This document shows positions 50,951 through 60,770 of a stretch of 64,000 bases of DNA, in pieces (positions within the stretch are counted from its first letter, which is position 1; each line of letters begins with the position of its first letter). The position numbers were made by a program, and so were the translations under genes. The notes beneath the pieces were generated by a model. That model did no database searches. It saw nothing but the letters and a program-made list of their open reading frames with translations, and was not told where the DNA came from. Location: assembly GCF_013410565.1 (NCBI RefSeq), contig NZ_JACCFO010000001.1, positions 1,364,001 through 1,428,000 of the forward strand, given 5' to 3'. Source of the DNA: Streptomonospora nanhaiensis. Its GTDB lineage: Bacteria; Actinomycetota; Actinomycetes; Streptosporangiales; Streptosporangiaceae.

Positions 50951-52087
50951 GTGCGAATCCGTCTCTCGGGCACCTCCGGCCCCGCCGGATGGCCCGCGCC
51001 CCAGTGCCGCTGCGCCTCCTGCAACCGGGCGGCGGAGAACCGGCGCGCCCCCGTCCGGATCGCGGTGGACAACGCGCTCGTCCTGCGCGACCCCGCCGCC
51101 GGACCCGTCTCCCCCGCCCCGCCCGGCTACACCGTCGCCCGCACGCCCTACGGCACCCTGGTCGAGGGGCCGGGGGGCGGCCGGCTGCTGTACGCGCGCC
51201 CCGACGCCCCCGCCGACCCGCCGCCAAAACCGGCGCCCGGTTCCGGCGGCGCCGGCGCTGAGGGGGTCGACGGCGAGAACACCGTCCCCTTACCGGCCGC
51301 AGGCGTACCCGCCCACCAGGTGGACGTCGCGATCGTGGACGCCGGGGAGTCCCCCGCCACCATCGGCGCGCTGCGCCGGGCAGGGGTGGTGGGCGCCACC
51401 ACCGCGGTGGTCGCCGTCGGCGGAGACCACCGGGTCCACTCCCCCGCCGAGTTCGAGCGCCGCGCGCGGCTGTGGGGCGCGCTCTGTCCCTCCGACGGCC
51501 AGGAGCTGTGGTGCCCGCCGTCGACCTGGCCCCCGGAACGGGTGCGCGGCCCCCACCGCGTGCTGGTCACCGGCGGCGCGCGCTCGGGCAAGTCCGCCGA
51601 GGCCGAGCGCCGCCTGCTGGGCGAGCCCGAGGTCCTCTACCTGGCCACGGGCCCCTCACCGGAGGCGGAGGACGCGGCGTGGGCGCGCCGCGTCGCCGAG
51701 CACCGCGCCCGCCGCCCGTCGTGGTGGAAGACCGAGGAGACCCCCGACGCGGCGGCCGTGCTGCGCGGCGCCGAGGGGGCGGTGCTGTTCGACTGCGTGG
51801 GCACGTGGCTGGCCGCGGCCATGGACGCCTGCGGGATGTGGCAGGAGCCCGCGCCCGCCGGCGCCGAGGACGCGCTGGCCGCGCGCGTGGACGACCTGGT
51901 GTTGGCCTGGCGCGGCTGCCGGGCGCTCGTGGTGGCGGTCACCAACGAGGTCGGCTCGGGCGTGGTGCCGCCCACGGCCGCCGGGAACGTCTTCCGCGAC
52001 TGGCTGGGGCGCCTCAACCAGCTTCTGGCGGCGGAGTCGGAGCAGGTGGTGCTGGCCACGGCCGGTCGCGTGCTGGAGCTTCCGTGA
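50951..52087 (+). CDS. cobU: Adenosylcobinamide kinase/guanylyltransferase, N-extended
   Basis: A 378-residue protein of cobalamin nucleotide-loop assembly. The C-terminal 180 residues are CobU, which phosphorylates adenosylcobinamide and adds GMP. The P-loop is VLVTGGARSGKSAEAERRL near residue 205, and VTNEVGSGVVPPT is the family signature. The N-terminal 190 residues look like a metallo-beta-lactamase/PhnP-like domain (GTSGPAGWPAPQCRCASC), but the HxHxDH metal motif is absent, so this half is probably not catalytic. GTG 50951 follows TTAACT by 7 bases. The stop overlaps the cobS GTG (GTGA). Confidence 0.88.
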   Translation: MRIRLSGTSGPAGWPAPQCRCASCNRAAENRRAPVRIAVDNALVLRDPAAGPVSPAPPGYTVARTPYGTLVEGPGGGRLLYARPDAPADPPPKPAPGSGGAGAEGVDGENTVPLPAAGVPAHQVDVAIVDAGESPATIGALRRAGVVGATTAVVAVGGDHRVHSPAEFERRARLWGALCPSDGQELWCPPSTWPPERVRGPHRVLVTGGARSGKSAEAERRLLGEPEVLYLATGPSPEAEDAAWARRVAEHRARRPSWWKTEETPDAAAVLRGAEGAVLFDCVGTWLAAAMDACGMWQEPAPAGAEDALAARVDDLVLAWRGCRALVVAVTNEVGSGVVPPTAAGNVFRDWLGRLNQLLAAESEQVVLATAGRVLELP

Positions 52088-53037
52088 CCGCTGCCGGAGG
52101 CGGCGGTGCCGCAGGCGGAACCCGGAGCGGGAACGGTGCCGAAGGCGGCGGTGGCGGTACCGGTACCCCAGGCGGGGGCGCCGAGGGCGGTGAGCCGGGC
52201 GGCCGTCCGGGCACGGGCGGATCCGGCGACCGGCGCGGCCGCCGCCTGCCGCGCGGCTGCCTCGACGGGCTGCGCATGTCGGCGGGCACGCTGACGGCGG
52301 TGCCGGTGGGTGCGGGACGCGTCGACCGCACCGTGGCGGGGCGGGCCATGTCCCTGGCCCCCCTGGTGGGCGCCGGGCTGGGCCTTGGGGCGGCCCTGGT
52401 GCTGCTGGCCGCCCGCGCCCTGGACCTGCCGGGCCTGCTCGCGGCGGCGCTGGCGATCGGCGTGCTGGCGCTGCTCACCCGGGGGTTGCACCTGGACGGA
52501 CTGGCCGACCTCGCCGACGGCCTCGGCAGCGGCCGCCCGGCCGAGGGGGCGTTGGAGGTGATGCGCCGCTCCGACATCGGGCCGTTCGGGGTGGTGGCCC
52601 TCGTGCTCGTGCTGCTCGTGCAGGTGGCGGCACTCGGCGGCATCGCCGAGGCGTCGCCGGCGGCGGGGGCCGGTGCCGTCGTGGCCGCCGTGGTGGCGGG
52701 CCGGCTGGCGATCACCCTGGCCTGTGTGCCGGGCGTGCCGCCGGCGCGCCCGGAGGGCCTGGGCGCGTTCGTCGCGGGCACGGTGCCTTGGGGCGCGGCG
52801 GCGGGCGCGAGCGCGGGGGCACTGGCCGCCGCCGCCCTCGCGGGGCTGGCGGCGGGACCCGCCTTCGCCGCCGGATGCGCCGCGGCGGTCGCCGTCGGCG
52901 CGGGCGCGGCGGCGGCGCTGCTCCACCGCGCCCGGCGCCGCCTGGGCGGAATCACCGGCGACGTCCTGGGCGCCCTCGCGGAGACCGCCACGACAGCGGC
53001 CCTCGTGACAACCGCCATCGCCGCCCAGGCGGGCTGA
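52084..53037 (+). CDS. cobS: Adenosylcobinamide-GDP ribazoletransferase
   Basis: A 317-residue integral membrane enzyme that joins alpha-ribazole to adenosylcobinamide-GDP, the last step of cobalamin synthesis. The family region begins GCLDGLRMSAGTLTAVPVG at about residue 60. The metal/substrate motif is LTRGLHLDGLADLADGLG with RRSDIGPFG. Six or so Ala/Leu-rich membrane helices follow. Residues 1-58 are a Gly-rich low-complexity extension (GGGGAAGGTRSG...) absent from typical CobS. The GTG overlaps the cobU stop. The usual middle gene cobT is not between them or elsewhere in the window. Confidence 0.9.
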   Translation: MTAAGGGGAAGGTRSGNGAEGGGGGTGTPGGGAEGGEPGGRPGTGGSGDRRGRRLPRGCLDGLRMSAGTLTAVPVGAGRVDRTVAGRAMSLAPLVGAGLGLGAALVLLAARALDLPGLLAAALAIGVLALLTRGLHLDGLADLADGLGSGRPAEGALEVMRRSDIGPFGVVALVLVLLVQVAALGGIAEASPAAGAGAVVAAVVAGRLAITLACVPGVPPARPEGLGAFVAGTVPWGAAAGASAGALAAAALAGLAAGPAFAAGCAAAVAVGAGAAAALLHRARRRLGGITGDVLGALAETATTAALVTTAIAAQAG

Positions 53038-53653
53038 CCTGGGAGGCCGGGTACGCGGGCGGCGGGCGGGCCGGGGCCGATCACGGTGCGGAACCGGTGG
53101 TGATCGTCCGATGCGGCCCGCTCGCGAACGCCCCTCGGCCGCCACCCCAGCGCCCTCGACCGGGCACCGGGCCGCCACGCACCCCGCCCTTTCCGGCACA
53201 CCGGCGGGCGCCCTCAGCGGGGCCAATCCCGCGCCGGGGACATGAGGCCGGAACCGGCCGCTTTCGCGTCCTGGCCGCTCAGCGGGGGTGGCGGCGCGTG
53301 ATCGGGGTGTCCGGCACGCCAGCGGGGAGATCTGTCGGCATCGTCACAATTTTTCACACGGCCCCGCGTCGACCGGCCGCTGAGCTGGGCTCTCGGCGGC
53401 CTTCGGCGCGCGGCCGCCGCCCGGAACGCCGGGCGGCCGCCGCCGCTCCGGCGGCGACCAGGCCGGATCCCGGCGGCGCCCGGAGTGGCAAAGACCGCCG
53501 TGTTCGTGACCGGTGCGGATGTCGGACCCCGCTGCGCGGAGAAGTTCGGCCGCTTTTCGCCGCGCACGCAACTTGTGGGGATCTTCGCGGTGTATGCGCA
53601 CACGCCGTGGGCAGCGTGCCGGGCGGGACGTCACAAGGGCTAGCATCAGGGGC
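53038..53653. other. 616-base gap between cobS and pepA
   Basis: No gene is supported. There is a local AT-rich patch (CACAATTTTTCACACGG, 53344-53360) and a 9-base-arm hairpin GCCGCCCGG/CCGGGCGGC near 53413-53435, perhaps the cobS terminator, though it is far from the stop. The pepA promoter is at the right end. Confidence 0.4.
53641..53646 (+). promoter_or_regulatory. -10 element of pepA (leaderless)
   Basis: TAGCAT is 7 bases before GTG 53654. An AGGGG within the spacer could also act as a weak ribosome site if transcription started upstream. Confidence 0.5.
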
Positions 53654-55162
53654 GTGAGCACGTCGTTGTCAGTAATCACGGAATCCCCCAGTTCGCTCGA
53701 CGTCGACGCGGTGGTGGTCGGCTACCATGCGGCGGCGTCCGACGCTCCCCAGCCCGCGTCGGGCGCTCACGACGTCGACGCCGCCTTCTCCGGCGGCCTC
53801 TCCCGGGCGCTGGCGCAACTGGGCGCCCGCGGTGCCGCCGAGGAGGTGCACACCGTGCCCACGCTCGGCGCCCTCAAGGCGCCCGTGGTGATCGCTGTGG
53901 GCCTGGGCGACGCCCCCGCCGAGGGCGAGGGGGTGGACCCCGACACCCTCGCGCGCGCCGCCGGCGCGGCGCTGCGCGCCCGCGGGCGCGACCACGCCCG
54001 GGTGGCCGTCGCGCTGCCCGCCGACACCGCCGAACGCGCCCACGCCGCGGCGCTGGGGGCGCTGCTGGGCGACTACTCCTACACCCGCTACCGCACCGGC
54101 GACGACACCCGCTCCCCCGCCGCCGAGATCCGCGTGGTCTCGGCCGCCGCGGGCGCCCAGGCCGCCGTCGAGCGCGCCGACACCCTCGCCGGTGCCGTGA
54201 ACCTCGCCCGCGACCTCGTCAACACCGCGCCCGTGGACCTCGTGCCCGAGGACCTGGCCGGGATCGCCGAGCAGGTCGCCCGCGAGAACGGCCTGGCCGT
54301 CGAGGTCCTCGACGAGGCCGCGCTGCACGAGGGCGGCTACGGCGGCCTCATCGGCGTGGGCCAGGGCTCGGACAACCCGCCGCGCCTGGTGCGGCTGGCC
54401 TACACCCACCCCGAGGCCACCCGCACGGTGGCGTTCGTGGGCAAGGGCATCACCTTCGACTCCGGCGGCCTGTCGCTCAAGCCGGCCGGGTCCATGGACT
54501 GGATGAAGTCCGACATGGGCGGGGCCGCCGCGGTGCTGGGGGCCATGAGCGCCATCGCCCGGCTGGCCCCGGCCGTCAACGCCGTGGGCTACCTCGCCAT
54601 CGCCGAGAACATGCCCGGCGGCGGCGCGCAGCGCCCCTCCGACGTGATCACGATCTACGGCGGCACCACGGTCGAGGTCCTCAACACCGACGCCGAGGGC
54701 CGCCTGGTGATGGCCGACGCGCTGGTGCGCGCCCACGAGGACGACCCCGACCTGATCGTCGACGTGGCCACCCTCACCGGCGCCCAGCTCGTGGCCCTGG
54801 GCACCCGGGTCTTCGCCGTGATGTCCAACGACGACTCCGTCCGCGACGACGTGGTCGCCGCGGCCGCGGCCGCCGGGGAGTCCGGCTGGCCGATGCCGCT
54901 GCCCGCCGAACTCCGCTCGGGCCTGGACTCCGCCGTGGCCGACATCGCCAACGTCTCCGGCGAGCGCTGGGGCGGCATGCTCAGCGCCGGGGTGTTCCTC
55001 AAGGAGTTCATCGCCGAGGGCGTCCGCTGGGCGCACCTGGACATCGCGGGCCCGGCGTTCAACCAGGGCGGGCCCTACGGCTACACCCCCAAGGGCGGAA
55101 CGGGGGCCGCCACCCGCACCCTGGTGCGGATCACCGAGAACCTGGCGGCCGACCGGGACTGA
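53654..55162 (+). CDS. pepA: Leucyl aminopeptidase (M17)
   Basis: A 502-residue cytosolic aminopeptidase that removes N-terminal residues with two metal ions. The catalytic C-terminal domain has VGKGITFDSGGLSLKP (Lys and Asp ligands), DMGGAAAVLGAM, the signature NTDAEGRLVMADAL and a substrate loop NVSGERWGGML. The N-terminal macro-like domain is typical. Full family length. GTG 53654 is chosen from the -10 box and the conserved start. Corresponds to Rv2213 in M. tuberculosis. Confidence 0.95.
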   Translation: MSTSLSVITESPSSLDVDAVVVGYHAAASDAPQPASGAHDVDAAFSGGLSRALAQLGARGAAEEVHTVPTLGALKAPVVIAVGLGDAPAEGEGVDPDTLARAAGAALRARGRDHARVAVALPADTAERAHAAALGALLGDYSYTRYRTGDDTRSPAAEIRVVSAAAGAQAAVERADTLAGAVNLARDLVNTAPVDLVPEDLAGIAEQVARENGLAVEVLDEAALHEGGYGGLIGVGQGSDNPPRLVRLAYTHPEATRTVAFVGKGITFDSGGLSLKPAGSMDWMKSDMGGAAAVLGAMSAIARLAPAVNAVGYLAIAENMPGGGAQRPSDVITIYGGTTVEVLNTDAEGRLVMADALVRAHEDDPDLIVDVATLTGAQLVALGTRVFAVMSNDDSVRDDVVAAAAAAGESGWPMPLPAELRSGLDSAVADIANVSGERWGGMLSAGVFLKEFIAEGVRWAHLDIAGPAFNQGGPYGYTPKGGTGAATRTLVRITENLAADRD

Positions 55163-55298
55163 CCCGCGGCCGGGCGGGAGCGCCCGACCGACCGCGCACA
55201 TTGAAAGACCGACTGCGGCCGGGCGGGACACGCGCCGGGTCGCGCGGACACGTCAGACCAGACGAACACGAACATCCACATCAAGGAGTGTCCTTCCC

Positions 55299-56675
55299 GT
55301 GAGTGACAACGGCGGCACCTTCGACCTGCTGATCCTGGGCGCCGGCAGCGGCGGCTACGCCGCCGCCATCCGCGCCTCCGAGCTGGGCATGAAGGTCGGC
55401 CTGATCGAGAAAGACAAGCTCGGGGGCACCTGCCTGCACGTCGGCTGCATCCCCACGAAGGCGCTGCTGCACTCGGCCGAGGTCGCCGACGCCGCGCGGG
55501 ACAGCGAGACCTTCGGCGTCAAGGCCGGCTTCGAGGGCATCGACATGGCCGGCGTGAACGCCTACAAGGACAAGGTCGTCAGCCGCATGTTCCGCGGCCT
55601 GACCGGCCTGATCAAGGCCCACGGCATCACCGTGATCGAGGGCGAGGGCAAGCTCACCGGCCCCGACGAGGTCACCGTCGACGGCACCGCCTACAAGGGC
55701 ACCAACATCCTGCTCGCCACCGGCTCCAAGCCCAAGACCCTGGGCCTGGACATCGACGGCGAGAAGATCATCACCAGCGAGCACGCGCTCAAGCTCGACC
55801 GCGTCCCCAAGTCGGTCGTGGTCCTGGGCGGCGGTGTCATCGGCGTGGAGTTCGCCAGCGTGTGGCGCTCCTACGGCGCCGAGGTCACCATCGTCGAGGC
55901 GCTGCCGCACCTGGTGCCGGTCGAGGAGGAGTCCTCCTCCAAGCTGCTGGAGCGCGCCTTCCGCAAGCGCGGCATCAAGTACGAGCTGGGCACCCCGTTC
56001 GAGAGCGTCAAGACCACCGACTCCGGCGTCAGCGTCACCCTCCAGGGCGGCAAGAGCCTGGAGGCCGAGATGATGCTCGTGGCCATCGGCCGCGCGCCCG
56101 TCTCCGAGGGCCTGGGCTATGAGGAACAGGGCATCCAGCTGGAGCGCGGGTTCGTCAAGGTGGACGAGAACCTGCACACCGGTGTCGGCAACATCTACGC
56201 CGTGGGCGACCTGATCCCGACCCTGCAGCTGGCCCACGTCGGGTTCGCCGAGGGCATCTACGTCGCCGAGCAGCTGGCCGGCCTCAACCCGCCGGCCATC
56301 GACTACGCCGGCGTCCCGCGCATCACCTACAGCGAGCCCGAGGTCGCCTCGGTGGGCCTGACCTCCAAGGCCGCCAAGGAGCGCGGCTACGAGATCGTCG
56401 AGCAGGACTACAACCTCGGCGGCAACGGCAAGAGCCAGATCCTGCAGACCCAGGGCTCGGTCAAGGTCATCGCCCAGAAGGACGGCCCCGTGCTGGGCGT
56501 GCACATGGTGGGCAGCCGCGTGGGCGAGCTGACCGCCGAGGCCCAGCTGATCTACAACTGGGAGGCGCTGCCCTCGGAGGTCGCGCAGCTCATCCACCCG
56601 CACCCGACCCAGTCCGAGGCGCTGGGCGAGGCGCACCTCGCACTGGCCGGAAAGCCGCTGCACGTCCACGAGTGA
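55299..56675 (+). CDS. lpdA: Dihydrolipoyl dehydrogenase
   Basis: A 458-residue FAD disulfide reductase, the E3 of 2-oxoacid dehydrogenase complexes. It reoxidises dihydrolipoyl groups with NAD. The FAD fold is LLILGAGSGGYAAAI, the redox pair is GGTCLHVGCIPTK, the NAD fold is VVLGGGVIGVEFASV, and the C-terminal His-Glu pair is in HPHPTQSEALGE. GTG 55299 has AAGGAG upstream. sucB follows after 78 bases, so E3 and E2 are made together. Confidence 0.96.
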   Translation: MSDNGGTFDLLILGAGSGGYAAAIRASELGMKVGLIEKDKLGGTCLHVGCIPTKALLHSAEVADAARDSETFGVKAGFEGIDMAGVNAYKDKVVSRMFRGLTGLIKAHGITVIEGEGKLTGPDEVTVDGTAYKGTNILLATGSKPKTLGLDIDGEKIITSEHALKLDRVPKSVVVLGGGVIGVEFASVWRSYGAEVTIVEALPHLVPVEEESSSKLLERAFRKRGIKYELGTPFESVKTTDSGVSVTLQGGKSLEAEMMLVAIGRAPVSEGLGYEEQGIQLERGFVKVDENLHTGVGNIYAVGDLIPTLQLAHVGFAEGIYVAEQLAGLNPPAIDYAGVPRITYSEPEVASVGLTSKAAKERGYEIVEQDYNLGGNGKSQILQTQGSVKVIAQKDGPVLGVHMVGSRVGELTAEAQLIYNWEALPSEVAQLIHPHPTQSEALGEAHLALAGKPLHVHE

Positions 56676-56753
56676 CGCGTCCGCGGGGCGGGGCGGCCGT
56701 CCCCGCCCCGCTTTCGCATCCCCGCGTTTCGCACGTCCATCTAAGAGGAACCC

Positions 56754-58214
56754 ATGCCGACTTCCGTTTCAATGCCCGCCCTGGGCGAAAGCGTCACCGA
56801 GGGCACCGTCACCCAGTGGCTGAAGAAGGAGGGTGACACCGTCGCGGTCGACGAGCCCCTCCTGGAGGTCTCGACCGACAAGGTCGACACCGAGATCCCG
56901 TCGCCTGTCGCGGGCGTGCTGAGCAAGATCCTCGTCGCCGAGGACGAGACCGTGGAGATCGGCGCGGAGATCGCGATCATCAGCGGTGAGGGCGAGGACG
57001 CCGGGGCCGGCGCCGAGGACACCGCCGAGCCCGCCGAGGCGCCCGCCGCCGAGCAGTCCCAGGAGGCCGCCGCGGCCGAGGAGCCGCAGGCCCAGGAGCC
57101 GGAGTCCGACCCGGCCGAGAGCGCCGCTCCGCAGCAGGCCGCCACCGAGCCCGCGCCGGCGCCCGAGCCCGCCGCCCCGGCCCCCTCCCCCCGCCCCAGC
57201 CGCGAGGACATCACCCCGCCGGTCGACGTCGAGACCCTGAGCGGCACCGGCCGGGCGTCGGGCACCGACGCGGTCACCGAGGCCTACGTGACCCCGCTGG
57301 TGCGCAAGCTCGCCGCCCAGGAGGGCGTGGACCTCAGCCAGGTGCAGGGCACCGGCGTGGGCGGGCGCATCCGCAAGCAGGACGTCCAGGAGGCCGCGCG
57401 CCGCCGCCGCGAGGCCCCCGCGGCCCCGGCCGCCGCCCAGCAGCAGCCCGCCCGCACCCCGGCGCGGCGCCCGGTGGCCGACACCACGCTGCGCGGCCGC
57501 ACCGAGACCATGTCGCGGCTGCGCCAGACCATCGCCGACCAGATGGCGGAGTCGCAGAAGATCTCGGCCGAGGTCACCCAGGTGATCGAGGTCGACGTCA
57601 CCAACATCGCCCGGCTGCGCGAGCGCGCCGCCGAGCAGTTCGAGGCCCGCGAGGGCGTCGAACTGGGCTTCTTCCCGTTCTTCGCGCTGGCCACGGTCGA
57701 GGCGCTCAAGGCCCACCCCAAGCTCAACGCGGTGATCGACAGCGCCAAGTACGAGGTCACCTACCACAGCATCGAGAACCTGGGGATCTCGGTCGACACC
57801 GAGCCGGGCCTGCTGGTGCCGGTCATCAAGGACGCCGGCGACCTCAACCTCGGCGGTCTGGCCCGCAAGATCGCCGACCTGACCGAGCGCGCGCACACCG
57901 GCGACCTCAACCCCGACGAGCTGAGCGGCGGCACGTTCACCCTGGCCGACACCGGTGAGGTGGGCGCGCTGTTCAACACGCCGGTCATCAACCAGCCGCA
58001 GGTGGGCATCCTCAGCACCGGCGCGGTCGTCAAGCGGCCCGTCGTGGTGGAGGACCCCGAGCTCGGCGAGGTGATCGCGGTGCGCTCGATGATGTACCTG
58101 GCGCTCACCCACGACCACCGGCTCATCGACAGCGCCGACGCCGCCCGGTTCCTGGCCGACGTGCGCGAGCGCCTGGAAGAGGGCGACTTCGAGTCGGAGC
58201 TGGGCCTGGCCTAG
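56754..58214 (+). CDS. sucB: Dihydrolipoamide acyltransferase (E2, SucB/DlaT-like)
   Basis: A 486-residue E2 core enzyme. One lipoyl domain (lysine in [13 protein letters not shown], residue about 43), an Ala/Glu/Pro-rich swinging linker, a peripheral subunit-binding domain ([19 protein letters not shown]) and the catalytic domain ending [16 protein letters not shown]. The family motif is DHRxxDG; here the Gly after the catalytic Asp is Ser. In mycobacteria this gene (Rv2215) serves pyruvate dehydrogenase and peroxynitrite reductase. ATG 56754 has AGAGGAA seven bases before. A hairpin with a T-tract follows. Confidence 0.94.
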   Translation: MPTSVSMPALGESVTEGTVTQWLKKEGDTVAVDEPLLEVSTDKVDTEIPSPVAGVLSKILVAEDETVEIGAEIAIISGEGEDAGAGAEDTAEPAEAPAAEQSQEAAAAEEPQAQEPESDPAESAAPQQAATEPAPAPEPAAPAPSPRPSREDITPPVDVETLSGTGRASGTDAVTEAYVTPLVRKLAAQEGVDLSQVQGTGVGGRIRKQDVQEAARRRREAPAAPAAAQQQPARTPARRPVADTTLRGRTETMSRLRQTIADQMAESQKISAEVTQVIEVDVTNIARLRERAAEQFEAREGVELGFFPFFALATVEALKAHPKLNAVIDSAKYEVTYHSIENLGISVDTEPGLLVPVIKDAGDLNLGGLARKIADLTERAHTGDLNPDELSGGTFTLADTGEVGALFNTPVINQPQVGILSTGAVVKRPVVVEDPELGEVIAVRSMMYLALTHDHRLIDSADAARFLADVRERLEEGDFESELGLA

Positions 58215-58295
58215 CGCCCGGCGCGGGGGCGGCCGCGGCCTTGGGGCCGGGGCCGCCCCGCGGGGGTGCGCCGCGCGCCGCGCGGCGGAAAGGCA

Positions 58296-58336
58296 GCGGG
58301 GCGGTATCCGGTGACCCGGGTACCGCCCCGCTTTTT
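58296..58336 (+). terminator. Rho-independent terminator with T-tract
   Basis: GCGGGGCGGTA (58296-58306) pairs with TACCGCCCCGC (58321-58331), followed at once by five T. This is the most canonical intrinsic terminator in the window, 82 bases after the sucB stop. Confidence 0.85.
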
Positions 58337-58359
58337 ACCCCACCATTCACCATCCCCCT

Positions 58360-58377
58360 GGTGATCCCCATCACCAA
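58360..58377. promoter_or_regulatory. TGGTGAT/ATCACCA inverted repeat
   Basis: Perfect 7-base arms around CCCC, with a related half-site ATTCACCA just upstream (58345-58352). It is 24 bases after the sucB terminator and 412 bases before lipB. It looks like an operator with no clear target gene. Confidence 0.4.
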
Positions 58378-58775
58378 AGGTCTGTGTTCGGCGGAGGCCC
58401 CGCGAAGGGGGCACCGCCGGAAACCCCAGAACTCCCAGGCCGTTACGAGGAGTCCCGTGTTCCTGACTCAAAGGTATGGCCCCGCGGGACCGCGCGCAGC
58501 CGTTTGGCGGAAATCGGCGCCTGATTCCGCGGAAAAACCTGTCCGGCCCGGCCGGGTGCGGCCAGGGGCCCGCGCCGGGGCCGCCGCGCGGGCGTCCGCG
58601 GGGTCCTTCGCGCCGCCCTCCCGAGGCGCGGGCGGGACCGGCTCGGCGCGCGGCGCGGGCGGGCGGGGGCCGGTGCGGGAGCGCGCCGAAACGCCCGGCC
58701 ACCGCGCGTTATTCCCGCCCCGCGGCGGCGCCGGGCGGTGCGCTAGGCGACATCGCCCGGCCCGGTGGCGGGGCA

Positions 58776-58781
58776 TAAGGT
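58776..58781 (+). promoter_or_regulatory. -10 element of lipB (leaderless)
   Basis: TAAGGT lies 7 bases before ATG 58789. The bases AAGG could double as a weak ribosome site. Confidence 0.5.
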
Positions 58782-58788
58782 GGGATGT

Positions 58789-59499
58789 ATGAGTCAGCTC
58801 GTCTTCGCCCGCCTCGGCGAGGCCCCCGTCCCCTACCACGAGGGCTGGGATCTGCAGAAGCGGGTGCACGCCGACCGGGTCGCCGACCTCATCCCCGACA
58901 CCGTGCTCGTGCTGGAGCACGAACCCGTCTACACCGCGGGCAAGCGCACGGGCCCCTGGGACCGCCCGGCGACCGACCCCGGCGCCCCCATCGTCGACAT
59001 CGACCGCGGCGGCAGGCTCACCTGGCACGGCCCCGGGCAGGTCACGGTCTACCCCATCGTCCGGCTGCCCGACCCCATCGACGTCGTGGCCTACGTCCGC
59101 ATGCTGGAGGAGGCGATCATCCGCACCATCGCGGAGTTCGGCCTGGCCGGCAAGCGGGTCGAGGGCCGCACCGGCGTCTGGCTCGACGCCGACCCCGACC
59201 GCGGCCTCACCGAGCGCAAGATCGCCGCGATCGGCTGCCGTATCGCCCGCGGCGTCGGCATGCACGGCTTCGCGCTGAACTGCGCCAACGACCTCAGCTG
59301 GTTCGACCGCATCATCCCGTGCGGCATCACCGACGCCGGCACCACCTCGCTCAGCCGCGAGCTGGGCCGCGAGGTGCCCGTGGCCGAGGTCGTGCCGCTT
59401 GTCGAGCGCCACCTGGCGGCGGTGCTGGGCGCCGACCGCGTCCGCCACCACCAGGGCGCGCCCGAGCCCGCCGCTCCGGCCGCGCTCGCCGAGGCCTGA
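58789..59499 (+). CDS. lipB: Octanoyl-(ACP) transferase
   Basis: A 236-residue enzyme that moves octanoyl groups from acyl carrier protein to lipoyl domains, the first step of lipoate synthesis. Conserved segments are [36 protein letters not shown] (catalytic Lys) and [13 protein letters not shown] (catalytic Cys). Full length. ATG 58789 is preferred over a start at 58765. lipA follows after 54 bases, and the E2 that receives the lipoyl group is just upstream. Confidence 0.95.
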   Translation: MSQLVFARLGEAPVPYHEGWDLQKRVHADRVADLIPDTVLVLEHEPVYTAGKRTGPWDRPATDPGAPIVDIDRGGRLTWHGPGQVTVYPIVRLPDPIDVVAYVRMLEEAIIRTIAEFGLAGKRVEGRTGVWLDADPDRGLTERKIAAIGCRIARGVGMHGFALNCANDLSWFDRIIPCGITDAGTTSLSRELGREVPVAEVVPLVERHLAAVLGADRVRHHQGAPEPAAPAALAEA

Positions 59500-59553
59500 G
59501 CCCGCGCCCGCCCGCCACCACCGCCCCACGAGGGTCGCAGGAAAGGAACCGCG

Positions 59554-60489
59554 TTGACCATCGCGCCAGAGGGCCGCAAGCTGCTGCGGATTGAGGCCCG
59601 CAACAGCCAGACGCCCATCGAGAGGAAGCCGCCCTGGATCAAGATCAAGGCGAAGATGGGCCCGGAGTACTCCGAGCTGCACTCCCTGGTCAAGCGCGAA
59701 GGGCTGCACACCGTCTGCCAGGAGGCCGGCTGCCCCAACATCTACGAGTGCTGGGAGGACCGCGAGGCCACGTTCCTCATCGGCGGCGACCAGTGCACGC
59801 GCCGGTGCGACTTCTGCCAGATCGCCACGGGCAAGCCCAGCCCGATGGACCGCCTCGAACCCACCAAGGTCGCCAACTCGGTGCGCACCATGGGGCTGCG
59901 CTACGCCACGGTCACCGGCGTGGCGCGTGACGACCTCGACGACGGCGGCGCCTGGCTGTACGCCGAGACCGTGCGCAAGATCCACGAGCTCAACCCCGGC
60001 ACCGGCGTGGAGCTGCTGATCCCCGACTTCAACGCCGACCCCGACCAGCTGGCCGAGGTGTTCGGGTCGCGGCCGGAGGTCCTGGCGCACAACGTCGAGA
60101 CCGTCCCGCGGATCTTCAAGCGCATCCGCCCCGGGTTCCGCTACGAGCGGTCGCTGGAGGTCATCACCAAGGCCCGCGCCGACGGACTGGTCACCAAGTC
60201 CAACCTGATCCTGGGCATGGGCGAGGAGCGCCACGAGATCAGCCAGGCCATGCGCGACCTCCACGAGGCCGGCTGCGACCTGCTGACCATCACCCAGTAC
60301 CTGCGGCCCTCCAAGCTGCACCACCCCATCGACCGGTGGGTCAAGCCCGAGGAGTTCGTGGAGCTGGCGGCCGAGGCCGAGGAGATCGGCTTCGCCGGCG
60401 TGATGTCGGGGCCGCTGGTGCGGTCCTCCTACCGCGCCGGGCGCCTCTACCAGCAGGCGGTCGACAAGCGCGCCGAGGCCGCGCGCTAG
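59554..60489 (+). CDS. lipA: Lipoyl synthase
   Basis: A 311-residue radical-SAM enzyme that adds two sulfur atoms to protein-bound octanoyl groups. The auxiliary 4Fe-4S site is in [12 protein letters not shown], and the radical-SAM site is [10 protein letters not shown]-terminal serine ligand is in [11 protein letters not shown]. The start is TTG 59554, set by AAAGGA; the protein begins at the conserved N-terminus. Part of the lipB-lipA unit; ErpA in this window is a plausible supplier of its clusters (inference). Confidence 0.96.
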   Translation: MTIAPEGRKLLRIEARNSQTPIERKPPWIKIKAKMGPEYSELHSLVKREGLHTVCQEAGCPNIYECWEDREATFLIGGDQCTRRCDFCQIATGKPSPMDRLEPTKVANSVRTMGLRYATVTGVARDDLDDGGAWLYAETVRKIHELNPGTGVELLIPDFNADPDQLAEVFGSRPEVLAHNVETVPRIFKRIRPGFRYERSLEVITKARADGLVTKSNLILGMGEERHEISQAMRDLHEAGCDLLTITQYLRPSKLHHPIDRWVKPEEFVELAAEAEEIGFAGVMSGPLVRSSYRAGRLYQQAVDKRAEAAR

Positions 60490-60522
60490 CGGCCCGCCGC
60501 GCACATCCGTGACCAACCTGAG

Positions 60523-60546
60523 ACGGCGGCCGGGCGGCCGCCGTTT
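60523..60546 (+). terminator. Terminator after lipA
   Basis: ACGGCGGCC (60523-60531) pairs with GGCCGCCGT (60536-60544) and is followed by TT, 33 bases after the lipA stop. Confidence 0.65.
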
Positions 60547-60770
60547 CACGTTGGCCGGGGCACTGGCCATATGCTGAAGACGGACGGTCAGGCGGTCCGG
60601 CTCCGGCCGCCGCCGGGGCCGTCCGAAAAGCGCGGCCCGCGCGTCAGCGGGCGATCCCGTGCCGACCCGCGCGGTCGCACCGCCCCATCCGTTCGACCGA
60701 GGAGGAGGACAGGCAGAGCAGGAGGTTGCCCCCTTCGGTGCAGCGCCGGCGCACCCTGCCTGGAAAGACG

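Larger units (their letters stand above)
58215..58788. other. 574-base gap between sucB and lipB
   Basis: It contains a GC hairpin at about 58223-58258, the T-tracted terminator (58296-58336), a compact inverted repeat (58360-58377) and the lipB -10 box. A frame at 58476-58778 has biased composition (Pro/Arg/Gly) and no ribosome site, so I do not call it a gene. Confidence 0.5.

Noticed and set aside
58476-58778. 100-residue frame between sucB and lipB
   Set aside because: Biased Arg/Pro/Gly composition, no Shine-Dalgarno and overlap with the lipB promoter.
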